Assembly: GCF_020510625.1 (NCBI RefSeq)
Contig: NZ_CP075191.1
Coordinates: 3,697,501-3,761,500 of the forward strand
Source: Ferribacterium limneticum
Lineage (GTDB): Bacteria; Pseudomonadota; Gammaproteobacteria; Burkholderiales; Rhodocyclaceae
Direction: 5' to 3'
Length of the DNA: 64,000 nt
Under the pieces are notes generated by a model. It searched no databases, was not told the DNA's origin, and saw only the letters and a list, made by a program, of their open reading frames with translations. Positions 10,209 to 18,100 of the stretch are shown in pieces. A program made the translations under genes and the position numbers. Numbering within the stretch: position 1 is the first letter of the stretch; every line of letters begins with the position of its first letter.

Positions 10209-11708
10209 CTAGCGGATGACCTTGCGCCACTCAGCCTCGAAGTAGCGCACCAAGACCTGATTATTCAACTGGTTAACCTCGGCCGGAACCCGTGCCATGT
10301 CGGCAGGGAAACTGAACATCCCGGGCAGGGTTTCGCTGGTCAAAAACCGGTTTTTCTTCGGATCGATGGCCGGCATCGAAAATTCCTGCCGGCCGGCAAT
10401 GATGTAGCCCCACTCGCCAAAGGAAGGCACCAGCGCATGGTAGGGCGCCGTCTTGAAGCCGACGCTTTCCAGCGTCGTCACCACGCACCAGTAGGATTGC
10501 CGGGCATAGAGCGGCGAGGTCGATTGCACGACGAGCAGGCCGCGCGCCGACAAGCGCTTTTCGAGCAGGCGATAGAAGGCCGAAGTGTAGAGTTTGCCCA
10601 GCGCAAAATTGGCCGGATCGGGAAAATCGATAACGATGAAATCGAAGTAATCCTTGCTCTCCTCCAGCCACTGCAGCGCATCGGCATTGACCACCTTGAC
10701 CCGCGCCGAGCTCAGCGCCCCCTCGTTCAGCGCCACCAGCGCCGGCGCTGAGGCAAACAGATCGGTCATTGCCGGGTCGAGATCAACCAGGGTGACCGAC
10801 TCGACGCCCGGATACTTGAGAATCTCGCGCACCGCCAGCCCATCGCCGCCACCGAGCACCAGCACGCGCTTCGCCCCCGGCAGGCTGGCCAGCCCGGGAT
10901 GGACCAGCGCCTCGTGGTAGCGGTATTCGTCATGCGAGGAGAACTGCAAGTTGTTGTTGATGAACAGTCGCAGGTCGTCGCGCCAGCGGGTGACAACGAG
11001 GCGCTGATAAGGCGTCGTTTCGGCATGGACGATTTCGTCGGCGTAAAGATGCGCTTCGGCAAAAGTCGTCAATTGTCCGGCCCCGGCAAACCCGATCGCC
11101 AGCAGTCCGAACACGCTCCAGCTTTGCACGGCCAGCCAGCGACGACCCGGTAGCTGATCGCGAAAGAGGTGCAGCGCCCACAGGGCCACCGCCACGTTGA
11201 GGACCCCGAACAGCAAGCCGGTACGGACCATGCCAAGCTGCGGCGCCAGCACCAGCGGAAAGAGGATGGAGACCGCCAGCGCACCGAGATAGTCGAAAGT
11301 GAGCACTTGCGACACCAGATCCTTGAAGGCCAGCTCGCGCTTCAGGATGCGCATGACCAGCGGGATCTCCAGGCCAACCAGCACGCCGACGCCAAACACC
11401 GCCAGATAGAGCACCAGCTTGAACGGCCCCGACAGCCAGGTAAAAACCAGGAACAGGCCAATCGCCGAAAATCCGCCAAGCAAGCCGACCATCAGTTCGA
11501 TCTGGATGAAGCGCCCGATCAAGTCGCGCGTGATGTATTTCGACAGCCATGAGCCGGCGCCCATGGCGAACAGGTAGGTGCCGATCACCGTCGAGAACTG
11601 CGTGACCGAATCGCCGAGCAGGTAAGACGACAGGGCGCCGGCAATCAGTTCGTAAGCCAGCCCGCAGGAGGCGATGACAAAAACGGAGAAAAGGAGGGCA
11701 TGACGCAT
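10209..11708 (-). CDS. Membrane-bound polyamine aminopropyltransferase (spermidine synthase family)
   Basis: 499 aa. The N-terminal 210 residues hold about seven hydrophobic helices (from FSVFVIASCGLAYELIAGAL to WSVFGLLAIGFAGAGQL). The C-terminal part is a spermidine-synthase fold with the AdoMet-type motif VLVLGGGDGLAVREIL, VTLVDLDPAM, the DALQW motif and DFIVIDFPDP. It would transfer aminopropyl from decarboxylated AdoMet to a polyamine acceptor at the membrane. In other bacteria this membrane form often neighbours DUF350, DUF4178 and SPFH genes; here those lie 29 kb away (38.9-42.4 kb). Exact polyamine product unknown. Confidence 0.88.
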   Translation of the reverse strand: MRHALLFSVFVIASCGLAYELIAGALSSYLLGDSVTQFSTVIGTYLFAMGAGSWLSKYITRDLIGRFIQIELMVGLLGGFSAIGLFLVFTWLSGPFKLVLYLAVFGVGVLVGLEIPLVMRILKRELAFKDLVSQVLTFDYLGALAVSILFPLVLAPQLGMVRTGLLFGVLNVAVALWALHLFRDQLPGRRWLAVQSWSVFGLLAIGFAGAGQLTTFAEAHLYADEIVHAETTPYQRLVVTRWRDDLRLFINNNLQFSSHDEYRYHEALVHPGLASLPGAKRVLVLGGGDGLAVREILKYPGVESVTLVDLDPAMTDLFASAPALVALNEGALSSARVKVVNADALQWLEESKDYFDFIVIDFPDPANFALGKLYTSAFYRLLEKRLSARGLLVVQSTSPLYARQSYWCVVTTLESVGFKTAPYHALVPSFGEWGYIIAGRQEFSMPAIDPKKNRFLTSETLPGMFSFPADMARVPAEVNQLNNQVLVRYFEAEWRKVIR

Positions 11709-11805
11709 GGGCGAGGATGCTACAGCGAAATCGCGGGAACGGCTTGGCCAGAGCGCGGTCAGACCAGCATCGCCGTGTGATTTTTGGCCATTTCCCCGAC
11801 TGATC

Positions 11806-12363
11806 GTGAGACTCCTCCCTGCCCTGCTTTTCGCCGCCGGCCTACCCCTGGCTCAAGCGGCCGAATACGCCATCGACCCGACGCACACCTACGCCAGCTT
11901 CGAAATCGACCACCTCGGCTTCTCGACCCAGCGCGGCCAGTTCAACCGCAGCAGTGGCAGCGTCGAATTCGACCCGGAAGGCAAAGTTGGCCGCATCGAC
12001 ATCCGCATCGATGCGGCCTCGCTCGACACCGGCTTCGACCTGCGCGACGACGTGCTGCGCGGCGAAGGCTGGTTCAACGTCAAAGACTTCCCGGACATCC
12101 TGTTTCGCAGCCAGAAACTGGTGTTCAGCGAAGACCGGCTGAGCGCAGTCGAAGGCACGCTGGTCATGCTCGGCGAGATTCGTTCGATGCGCCTGGAAAT
12201 CAGCCGCTTCAAGTGCGGGCTCAACCTGGCCAACCGCAAGCGCGGCTGCGGTGCTGATGCGACAGGCAGCCTGCGCCGCTCCGAATTCGGCATGAACAAC
12301 GGGCAACCTTTCATCGGCGATGAAGTCCGTCTGCGCATCCAGGTCGAGGCCTATCTGCCTTGA
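11806..12363 (+). CDS. Periplasmic YceI-family lipocalin-like protein
   Basis: From a GTG at 11806 the product is 185 aa, starting with a signal peptide (MRLLPALLFAAGLPLAQAAEYAI). The mature part is a YceI domain: YAIDPTHTYASFEIDHLGFSTQRGQFNRSSGSVEFD, then IDAASLDTGFDLRDDVLRGEGWFNVKDFPDI. YceI proteins bind long isoprenoid chains in a lipocalin-like barrel. The start is uncertain: no strong ribosome site precedes the GTG, and the frame is open upstream to 11707, but that extension lacks signal-peptide character. Confidence 0.87.
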   Translation: MRLLPALLFAAGLPLAQAAEYAIDPTHTYASFEIDHLGFSTQRGQFNRSSGSVEFDPEGKVGRIDIRIDAASLDTGFDLRDDVLRGEGWFNVKDFPDILFRSQKLVFSEDRLSAVEGTLVMLGEIRSMRLEISRFKCGLNLANRKRGCGADATGSLRRSEFGMNNGQPFIGDEVRLRIQVEAYLP

Positions 12364-12465
12364 TCTCCGCTCGGCGCAGAATCGCCGGCGCCTTACTAAA
12401 GTCATGTGCTAATTGCCTGTTTCTGCGAAAATAGCACCCCTTTTGCTGCTCCCGGATTACCCCCA

Positions 12466-13575
12466 ATGCCCCCCCATCCCGCCATAGCCAGCACCGCCGA
12501 AATCGTCACCGAACTCAAGGCCGGCCGCATGGTCATCCTGGTCGATGAAGAAGACCGCGAAAACGAGGGCGACCTCGTCATGGCCGCCGAGCACATCACG
12601 CCGGAAGCCATCAATTTCATGGCCAAGTTCGGCCGCGGCCTGATCTGCCTGACGCTGACCGAAGCCCGCTGCAAGAAGCTTGGCCTCGTCCAGATGGCGC
12701 GCAACAACAAGACCCAGTACGGCACTGCCTTCACCGTTTCGATCGAAGCCGCCGAAGGTGTCACCACCGGCATTTCCGCCGCTGACCGCGCCCGCACCAT
12801 CCAGGTAGCCGTCGCCAAGGCTTCGACCGCCGACGACATCGTGCAGCCCGGCCACGTTTTCCCGATCACCGCTCGCGAAGGCGGCGTGCTGGTCCGCGCC
12901 GGCCACACAGAAGCCGGCTGCGACCTGGCCGGCATGGCTGGTCTGGAGCCCTCCTCCGTCATCTGCGAAATCATGAACGACGACGGCACGATGGCCCGCC
13001 TGCCGGAATTGATGGAATTCGCCAAGGAACACGGCCTGAAGATCGGCACCATTGCCGACCTGATCCACTACCGCGCGGCCTCGGAAACCCTGGTCGAGCG
13101 CGTCACCAGCAAGCCGGTGCAGACGGTCCATGGCGAATTCACGCTGCACGCCTATGTCGACCGCGCCAGCGGTGCCACCCATCTGGCCATGGTCAAGGGC
13201 GAAATTCCGGCCGACGGCGAAACCGTCGTCCGCGTCCATGAGCCGCTGTCGGTACTCGACTTCATCGACCCGTCCAGCAAGCGCCAGGCCTTCTCGATCG
13301 ACCAGGCGCAAGCCGCGCTGACCAAGTTCGGCCACGGTGTCATCGTCCTGATGCACCGCCCGGAAGATGGCGAAGCCCTGCTCGCCCGCCTCACCGGCAC
13401 CGCCCCGAGCGCCCCGACCAAGTGGGACCCGCGCACCTACGGCATCGGCGCCCAGATCCTGCGCGATGTCGGCGTCACCAAAATGCGGCTGCTCTCCAGC
13501 CCGCGCAAGATGCCCTCCATGACCGGCTTCGGCCTCGAAGTCACCGGTTTCGTCACCTCACCAGCGGAGCTATAA
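12466..13575 (+). CDS. ribB: 3,4-dihydroxy-2-butanone-4-phosphate synthase with degenerate GTP cyclohydrolase II domain
   Basis: 369 aa, start at ATG 12466. The N-terminal ~205 residues form an intact RibB domain (VDEEDRENEGDLVMAAEHIT, then HTEAGCDLAGMAGL), which makes the four-carbon unit of riboflavin. The C-terminal ~160 residues resemble RibA but lack the three zinc cysteines expected after VRVHE (it reads VRVHEPLSVLDFIDPSSKRQAF). So it is the RibB-X type hybrid known in Proteobacteria, and a separate RibA is expected elsewhere. It heads a ribB-ribH-nusB-thiL-pgpA run with 3-4 bp spacings or overlaps. I saw no FMN riboswitch in the 102-bp leader. Confidence 0.93.
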   Translation: MPPHPAIASTAEIVTELKAGRMVILVDEEDRENEGDLVMAAEHITPEAINFMAKFGRGLICLTLTEARCKKLGLVQMARNNKTQYGTAFTVSIEAAEGVTTGISAADRARTIQVAVAKASTADDIVQPGHVFPITAREGGVLVRAGHTEAGCDLAGMAGLEPSSVICEIMNDDGTMARLPELMEFAKEHGLKIGTIADLIHYRAASETLVERVTSKPVQTVHGEFTLHAYVDRASGATHLAMVKGEIPADGETVVRVHEPLSVLDFIDPSSKRQAFSIDQAQAALTKFGHGVIVLMHRPEDGEALLARLTGTAPSAPTKWDPRTYGIGAQILRDVGVTKMRLLSSPRKMPSMTGFGLEVTGFVTSPAEL

Positions 13576-13578
13576 GCC

Positions 13579-14052
13579 ATGTCCCGGTTTGACAACGTTT
13601 ACGAATACGACACCAACCTCAGCGGGGCTGGCCTCCGGGTCGGCGTCGTCATGGCCCGCTTCAACCTGCCGGTCTGCGAAGGCCTGCTCTCGGCCTGCAT
13701 CAACGAACTGAAGCGCCTTGGCGTGGCCGATGCCGACATGACCATCGCCACCGTGCCCGGCGCGCTGGAAATCCCGCTCGTGCTGCAAACCATGGCCCAG
13801 AGCGGCAGTTTCGACGCACTGGTGGCGCTGGGCGCCGTCATCCGTGGCGACACCTACCATTTCGAAGTGGTTTCCAATGACGCCTGCCGCGCCATCATGG
13901 AAGTCCAGCTCGATACCGGCATTCCCATCGCCAACGGCGTGCTGACCTGCGAAACCGATGAACAGGCCGAAGTCCGCATGCAACCCAAGGGCAGCGACTG
14001 CGCCCAGGCTGCCGTCGAGATGGCCAACCTTCAGAAAGCGCTCATCCAATGA
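13579..14052 (+). CDS. ribH: 6,7-dimethyl-8-ribityllumazine synthase
   Basis: RibH condenses the RibB product with 5-amino-6-ribitylaminouracil, the penultimate step of riboflavin synthesis, usually as a 60-mer or pentamer. The 157-aa product contains [16 protein letters not shown], the [15 protein letters not shown] segment and [18 protein letters not shown], whose His is the catalytic base. It starts 3 bases after the ribB stop and ends in an ATGA overlap with nusB. Confidence 0.96.
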   Translation: MSRFDNVYEYDTNLSGAGLRVGVVMARFNLPVCEGLLSACINELKRLGVADADMTIATVPGALEIPLVLQTMAQSGSFDALVALGAVIRGDTYHFEVVSNDACRAIMEVQLDTGIPIANGVLTCETDEQAEVRMQPKGSDCAQAAVEMANLQKALIQ

Positions 14053-14537
14053 CCACCTTCCTCAGCGATAGCGAACATCCCCAGGACGTCAAGGCACCGC
14101 CGAAATCGGCTCGTCGCCGGGCCCGCGAATTCGTGCTGCAGGGGCTCTACCAATGGCGTGTCGGCGGTGCCGACGAAGCCGCCATCGAAGCCTATGCACC
14201 GGAAATGGAAGGCTTCGCCAAGGCGGACCGCGAATTTTTCGTCGGCACGTTGCGCGGCGTCATGGCCCAGCAGGAAAAGCTGATCGAACAGGTCTCCGTG
14301 CATATCGACCGCCCGTTCACCGAACTGTCGCCGGTCGAAGCCTGCATCCTGATGCTGGGCAGCTTCGAGATGCTCAACCATGCCGAAACGCCCTACCGCG
14401 TGATCATCAACGAAGCCATCGAGCTGACCAAGTCTTTCGGCGGCACCGATGGCCACAAGTACGTCAATGGCGTACTCGACAAGGTCGCTGCCATTCTGCG
14501 TCCGGACGAGGTCGCGGCGCGCAAGAAGAGCAAGTAA
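14049..14537 (+). CDS. nusB: Transcription antitermination factor NusB
   Basis: NusB with S10 (NusE) binds boxA RNA and supports rRNA antitermination. 162 aa, with [21 protein letters not shown] at the N-terminus and the [52 protein letters not shown] block that is diagnostic for NusB. It overlaps ribH by 4 bp and precedes thiL by 4 bp, the common ribH-nusB-thiL order. Confidence 0.96.
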   Translation: MTTFLSDSEHPQDVKAPPKSARRRAREFVLQGLYQWRVGGADEAAIEAYAPEMEGFAKADREFFVGTLRGVMAQQEKLIEQVSVHIDRPFTELSPVEACILMLGSFEMLNHAETPYRVIINEAIELTKSFGGTDGHKYVNGVLDKVAAILRPDEVAARKKSK

Positions 14538-14541
14538 GCCC

Positions 14542-15519
14542 ATGCCTGGCGAATTCGCACTGATCGACAAGTATTTCGCCAGGCCGACGCCATCGGCCGT
14601 CCTCGGCCCCGGTGACGACTGCGCCCTGCTCCAGCCCTCGCCGGGCAAGCAGCTCGCCGTCACCACCGACATGCTGGTGGCCGGCACCCATTTTCTGCCC
14701 GACACCGACCCGAAGAATCTCGGCTGGAAAGCGCTGGCCGTCAATCTCTCTGACCTCGCCGCGATGGGTGCCCAGCCGCGCTGGGTGACGCTGGCCGGCT
14801 CCTTGCCCACCGTCAATGAGCCATGGATCGCAAAATTCGCCGAAGGCTTCTTTGCCTGCGCCGCTGAATATGGCGTCGATGTCGTTGGTGGCGACACGAC
14901 CAAGGGGCCGCTCAACCTCTGCATTACCGCCATGGGCGAAGTCGAACCCGGCCAGGCGCTGCGCCGTGATGGCGCCAAAGTCGGCGACCAGATCTGGGTG
15001 TCCGGCCGCCCCGGACTGGCCAGCCTTGGTCTCGCCCACCTGCAAGGCAAGATCCAGCTCCCCGAACCGTGGCCACGGCTATGCGTCGGCGCCCTCGAAA
15101 AGCCACGCCCGCGCGTTGCCCTTGGCTTGGCGCTGACCGGCATCGCCAGCGCCGCCATCGACGTTTCCGATGGACTGCTGGCCGATCTCGGCCATATTGC
15201 CGAACGCTCCGGCTGTGCTGCGGCCGTCAAGCTCGTCCAGCTACCGCATCTGCCCAAAGGCGAGAGCTACGACGCCGACCTGCGGCGTATCGCCCTCGAA
15301 TGCCAACTGGCCGGCGGCGATGACTACGAACTCTGCTTTACGGCGCCGGGGACGCAAAGCCTCGCCATTGCCCAGATCGCTGCCCAGCTTGAACTGCCGC
15401 TGTGGAATATTGGCGAGATGACCGCCGGCAAAGCCGGCGACGTGATCGTCTTCGACCCGGATGGCAAGCCGGTCCAGTTCGACCACAAGGGATACGACCA
15501 CTTTGGCACAGAAGCCTAA
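14542..15519 (+). CDS. thiL: Thiamine-monophosphate kinase ThiL
   Basis: ThiL phosphorylates thiamine monophosphate to the active diphosphate. The ATG at 14542 gives 325 aa. Motifs: GPGDDCALL and TTDMLVAGTHFLPDTDPKNLGWKALAVNLSDLAAMGAQP, the metal and ATP sites of the PurM/SelD-like fold; VVGGDTTKGPLNLCITAMGEV; and IDVSDGLLADLGHIAERSG. Upstream frame extension to 14449 overlaps nusB and is not used. The pgpA start lies inside its last 17 bases. Confidence 0.95.
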   Translation: MPGEFALIDKYFARPTPSAVLGPGDDCALLQPSPGKQLAVTTDMLVAGTHFLPDTDPKNLGWKALAVNLSDLAAMGAQPRWVTLAGSLPTVNEPWIAKFAEGFFACAAEYGVDVVGGDTTKGPLNLCITAMGEVEPGQALRRDGAKVGDQIWVSGRPGLASLGLAHLQGKIQLPEPWPRLCVGALEKPRPRVALGLALTGIASAAIDVSDGLLADLGHIAERSGCAAAVKLVQLPHLPKGESYDADLRRIALECQLAGGDDYELCFTAPGTQSLAIAQIAAQLELPLWNIGEMTAGKAGDVIVFDPDGKPVQFDHKGYDHFGTEA

Positions 15520-15988
15520 TCTCGCCTTCCTGCTCGCCCACCCGGCGCACTTTTTTGCGCTCGGCTGCGGCAGCGGGCTGGCCCCGAAGGCGCCCGGCAC
15601 CTTCGGCACGCTGTTCGCGTGGATCACCTTTGCCCTGTTCCACAGCTATTTCGGCGACTTCCAGCTGCTCTTTCTGTTGGCTGCGGCCTACCTCGGCGGC
15701 ATCTGGTTCATCGACGTCACCGGCAAGGCGATTGGCGACCCTGACCACGGCAGCATCGTCTGGGACGAAATCGTTCCCTTCTGGCTGGTCCTGCTGATGA
15801 CGCCGGATACCTTCTTCTGGCAACTGGCCGCCTTCGCACTGTTCCGCTATTTCGACATCACCAAGCCGCAACCGGCCCGCTACTTCGACGAGCACGTCAA
15901 GAACGGCTTCGGCGTCATGGCCGACGATCTTGTTGCTGCCGGGTACACTTTGCTGTCACTGGCCCTGCTCAAGCTCATTTTTGCCTGA
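15503..15988 (+). CDS. pgpA: Phosphatidylglycerophosphatase A
   Basis: PgpA dephosphorylates phosphatidylglycerophosphate to phosphatidylglycerol at the inner membrane. A TTG start at 15503 gives 161 aa beginning MAQKPNLAFLLAHPAHFFALGCGSGLAPKAPGTFGTL, with the PgpA signature GxGxxPxAPGTxG and the later DPDHGSIVWDEIVPFWLVLL. AAGGGA lies about 11 bases upstream. No ATG gives a better N-terminus; the one at 15461 would add 14 residues unlike the family. The last helices (FWQLAAFALFRYFD, AAGYTLLSLALLKLIFA) are hydrophobic. Confidence 0.92.
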   Translation: MAQKPNLAFLLAHPAHFFALGCGSGLAPKAPGTFGTLFAWITFALFHSYFGDFQLLFLLAAAYLGGIWFIDVTGKAIGDPDHGSIVWDEIVPFWLVLLMTPDTFFWQLAAFALFRYFDITKPQPARYFDEHVKNGFGVMADDLVAAGYTLLSLALLKLIFA

Positions 15989-16043
15989 CGCCTGCGTGCC
16001 ACAGGCATAGAATATTGGGGTTCTCAACGCTTGGAGCTTCATC

Positions 16044-16316
16044 ATGAGTCACAAGCATGCCCACCTGATGCGCAGCATCTTCCAGGACCCGCCCTCGGCG
16101 AATATCCACTGGCGCGAAATCGAATCGCTGCTCCACCACCTCGGTGCCGAAGTCGAACCCTCGCACGGCGCCCGCTTCAAGATCACCCTGAACAAGGTCG
16201 AAGCCTTCCTGCACCACCCGCATAACAGCAGTACGTGCAGCAAGACGGACATCAAGACCATCCGCGAAGTGCTGAGCCATGCCGGCGTGACACTGTCGAC
16301 GTACGAAACCAAGTAG
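16044..16316 (+). CDS. HicA-like toxin family protein, apparently without HicB
   Basis: 90 aa. Residues 20-75 fit the HicA double-stranded-RNA-binding fold: WREIESLLHHLGAEVEPSHGARFKITLNKVEAFLHHPH, with a His (PSH) in the place of the catalytic His of HicA mRNA interferases, then TDIKTIREVLSHAGV. Characterised HicA proteins are paired with a HicB antitoxin, but here a terminator follows at 16351 and then a phage attachment site, so no partner is visible. It may be a solitary chromosomal homologue with a different role. A ribosome site TTGGAG precedes the ATG. Confidence 0.7.
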   Translation: MSHKHAHLMRSIFQDPPSANIHWREIESLLHHLGAEVEPSHGARFKITLNKVEAFLHHPHNSSTCSKTDIKTIREVLSHAGVTLSTYETK

Positions 16317-16350
16317 CTCGGGCGGCCAGTAAATTTCCGTACGAAAAGCG

Positions 16351-16377
16351 AAAAAGCCACCGAAAAGGTGGCTTTTT
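16351..16377 (+). terminator. Strong bidirectional rho-independent terminator
   Basis: An 11-bp perfect stem AAAAAGCCACC / GGTGGCTTTTT around a GAAAA loop. It ends the hicA-like transcript and would also stop the tRNA-Arg transcript arriving from the other side in the pre-integration chromosome. Confidence 0.9.
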
Positions 16378-16385
16378 CATGAATC

Positions 16386-16409
16386 CTTGGTGCGCCCGAC
16401 TGAATTCGA
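16386..16409 (-). repeat. Attachment site at outer end of element E1 (tRNA-Arg 3' fragment)
   Basis: 24 bp identical to the 3' end of tRNA-Arg at 33936-33959 (acceptor stem, CCA and part of the T arm); 23 bp are shared with the middle copy at 23298-23320. Because the tRNA is on the minus strand, this outer copy is the displaced original 3' end left on the chromosome after integration. Sequence diverges right after GAATTCGA. Confidence 0.92.
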
Positions 16410-16450
16410 TAGGCGTCAATAATTCATCTGTCTAATCAATACCTTGCACC

Positions 16451-16521
16451 TCTGAACTGCGGCCTCTGTGTAACAGTACTGTGTAAGCACTATCAACACG
16501 TATTCAGTGTAGCAGTTCAGA
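16451..16521. repeat. Left-arm repeats of E1 (candidate integrase arm sites)
   Basis: Three related units follow each other: CTGTGTAACAG (16465), CTGTGTAAGCA (16479) and CAGTGTAGCAGTTCAGA (16505). A 10-bp inverted repeat TCTGAACTGC / GCAGTTCAGA (16451-16460, 16512-16521) encloses them. The CTGTGTAACAG and GTTCAGA words recur just inside the other E1 end at 23213-23241, as expected of arm-type binding sites for a tyrosine integrase or its directionality factor. Confidence 0.6.
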
Positions 16522-16595
16522 ATGTTCAGCGAAAATTTACGAGGGGTCCATCCCTTTCGTCGTCCCTGTGAGTTACCCCCGGTGGGTAGGTCCAT

Positions 16596-16967
16596 CTAGC
16601 TGGGCCTATCCGTACCGTTCTTTCGGGCAGCTTTTCGCTCTAAAGCAAACGCCGTGAAGGTTGCCTCTGTCTCCTGCCGGACGCCTCTAACCCAACCATC
16701 TGCGTATGCTTGTGAGTAGCCCAATGACAGCGCCTTGTCACCAATCTGCCTGAGATGCGCGACACACATACCCATTGCCGTGCGAACTATGAGGCCCACA
16801 TCATCCGAACCGTCTATCAGCAAGCGAAGCTGTCCCGCAAGGCAGCCTTGATACTCGGCCTCCTGCGACTGAAGCACCTTTCGATCATCAGGAGTCATTC
16901 GAGTATGAGCACACGCAGTAACCAGCAGAAACAACGAAAGCACTGCGAGAGAAGCGACACGGGACAT
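16596..16967 (-). CDS. Small lipoprotein of element E1
   Basis: 123 aa. The N-terminus MSRVASLAVLSLFLLVTACAH is a lipoprotein signal with lipobox LVTAC at about residues 15-19. The mature part is mainly helical and has further cysteines (CLAGQ, GMCVA). No family recognised. It stands alone next to the outer end of the element and reads towards the chromosome, the position of a cargo (moron) gene. A role in surface exclusion of other phages is possible but purely inferred from location and export. Confidence 0.7.
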   Translation of the reverse strand: MSRVASLAVLSLFLLVTACAHTRMTPDDRKVLQSQEAEYQGCLAGQLRLLIDGSDDVGLIVRTAMGMCVAHLRQIGDKALSLGYSQAYADGWVRGVRQETEATFTAFALERKAARKNGTDRPS

Positions 16968-17040
16968 TTAGCACCTCCAAGTAATGAGGGAATCATAACC
17001 GAACAGGCCACCGTACCCTTGCCATAAAACGGCCATTTAC

Positions 17041-17121
17041 TGACACCTTTCGGGAGACTGTCACAAATATAGCCTTGCCAGTTAATGACACATCGTGTTA
17101 GCCTGACACCGTTTTGTGACA
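17041..17121. promoter_or_regulatory. Cluster of TGACA/TGTCA motifs before serine recombinase (possible res site or operators)
   Basis: In 81 bp directly upstream of the recombinase gene lie TGACA (17041), TGTCA (17059), TGACA (17086) facing TGTTA (17096), TGACA (17104) and TGACA (17117). The first two pairs form inverted repeats of the kind bound by resolvase dimers. Site-specific serine recombinases often have their recombination site next to the gene, which also autoregulates it. Subsite boundaries cannot be fixed by eye. Confidence 0.5.
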
Positions 17122-17134
17122 AATGGAGTCAGCC

Positions 17135-17713
17135 ATGAGCCGTGTATTTGCCTATGCCCGCGTATCAACCGTGGAGCAACTTACCGAGAACCAGCGCGAG
17201 CAGATAGCTCAGGCTGGATACCAGATTGAAGAGCGCCGTTACGTTGAGGAGAAGGTAAGTGGCAGTGTCCCAGCCCACCAGCGCCCCGGCTTTGCCCGCC
17301 TGCTTGATCGCATCGAGGCCGGGGATACTGTAGTCGTCACCAAGTTGGACCGACTGGGGCGGGACAGCATTGATGTTCAGCAGACCGTGAAGCTCTTTCA
17401 GGGCCGAGGGGTGCGCCTAGTGGTCCTCCAACTGGGCAACCTTGATCTAACCAGCAGCGCCGGGGAACTCATGGTCAAGATGCTGGCAGCCGTGGCTGAC
17501 TTCGAGCGGGACTTGATTATTGAGAGAACACAGGCGGGGCTGGCCCGTGCCAAGTCTGAAGGTAAGCGACTGGGACGCCCAACGAAGACCACCGAGAAGG
17601 AACGCCGCGAGATTACCGAGGCGCTAGGCAAGGGTGCGACTGTGAGTGAGGTTGCCCGGACTTATGGCATCAGCCGGGCACTTGTTCACAACATCCGGGA
17701 CGCCCAGCTATAG
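17135..17713 (+). CDS. Serine site-specific recombinase, resolvase/invertase family
   Basis: 192 aa from the ATG at 17135, which has GGAG six bases upstream; an ATG at 17123 in frame is less well placed. The catalytic domain (1-135) starts VFAYARVSTVEQ with the nucleophilic Ser, and includes VVVTKLDRLGRDSIDV and AVADFERDLIIERTQAGLARAKSEGKRLGRP. The C-terminal 45 residues are a Hin/resolvase helix-turn-helix (GATVSEVARTYGISRALVHNI). It would resolve or invert DNA at short sites; the motif cluster upstream is the likely site. Confidence 0.93.
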   Translation: MSRVFAYARVSTVEQLTENQREQIAQAGYQIEERRYVEEKVSGSVPAHQRPGFARLLDRIEAGDTVVVTKLDRLGRDSIDVQQTVKLFQGRGVRLVVLQLGNLDLTSSAGELMVKMLAAVADFERDLIIERTQAGLARAKSEGKRLGRPTKTTEKERREITEALGKGATVSEVARTYGISRALVHNIRDAQL

Positions 17714-17731
17714 CACCTTTGCGGCAGACCA

Positions 17732-17750
17732 CCCTATATCCGATATAGGG
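17732..17750. repeat. Perfect palindrome between convergent genes
   Basis: CCCTATATC-C-GATATAGGG, a 9-bp inverted repeat with one central base, lies in the 46-bp gap between the recombinase stop and the convergent 84-aa gene. It has no U tract, so it is more like a dimeric protein-binding site than a terminator, but it could do either. Confidence 0.5.
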
Positions 17751-17759
17751 GTGCCGGTT

Positions 17760-18014
17760 TTACAGCATCCGCAAGCAATACAGTTTTAGTACCCGCGCCT
17801 GTTCCCGGCAAGCGTTCATCTCCTGCAACGGCGTGCGCAACGGATTCGTGCTGGTATAGCGAAAAGGGTGCTGAAGGGCCATCACCAGAGCAACCAACTT
17901 GGGATCAGGGCTACGAGCCGCGATTGTGTTCAATACGTTATGCACAGTACGGCGGGGCTGCAATGCTCCAAGTAGCTCAATCACGGCGGAGTAGTGTTCG
18001 TGTTGGCATTGCAT
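17760..18014 (-). CDS. Hypothetical protein of E1
   Basis: 84 aa, starting MQCQHEHYSAVIELLGALQPRRTVHNVL. Soluble and rich in leucine, with no recognised family. It is convergent with the recombinase and divergent from the antirepressor-like gene, with GGAG near its start. Coding status rests on its placement and the ribosome site only. Confidence 0.5.
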   Translation of the reverse strand: MQCQHEHYSAVIELLGALQPRRTVHNVLNTIAARSPDPKLVALVMALQHPFRYTSTNPLRTPLQEMNACREQARVLKLYCLRML

Positions 18015-18100
18015 AGCGTGCTCCTCAAGATCAAAGATAAGCAGTCTCCGGGTTCATCGCTGCAAAACAAGGGTAGAGGTTTGCAGCCTCCAGCATCCGT

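Noticed and set aside
12364..12465. FMN riboswitch before ribB
   Set aside because: The leader is only about 100 bp and shows none of the conserved RFN-element helices.
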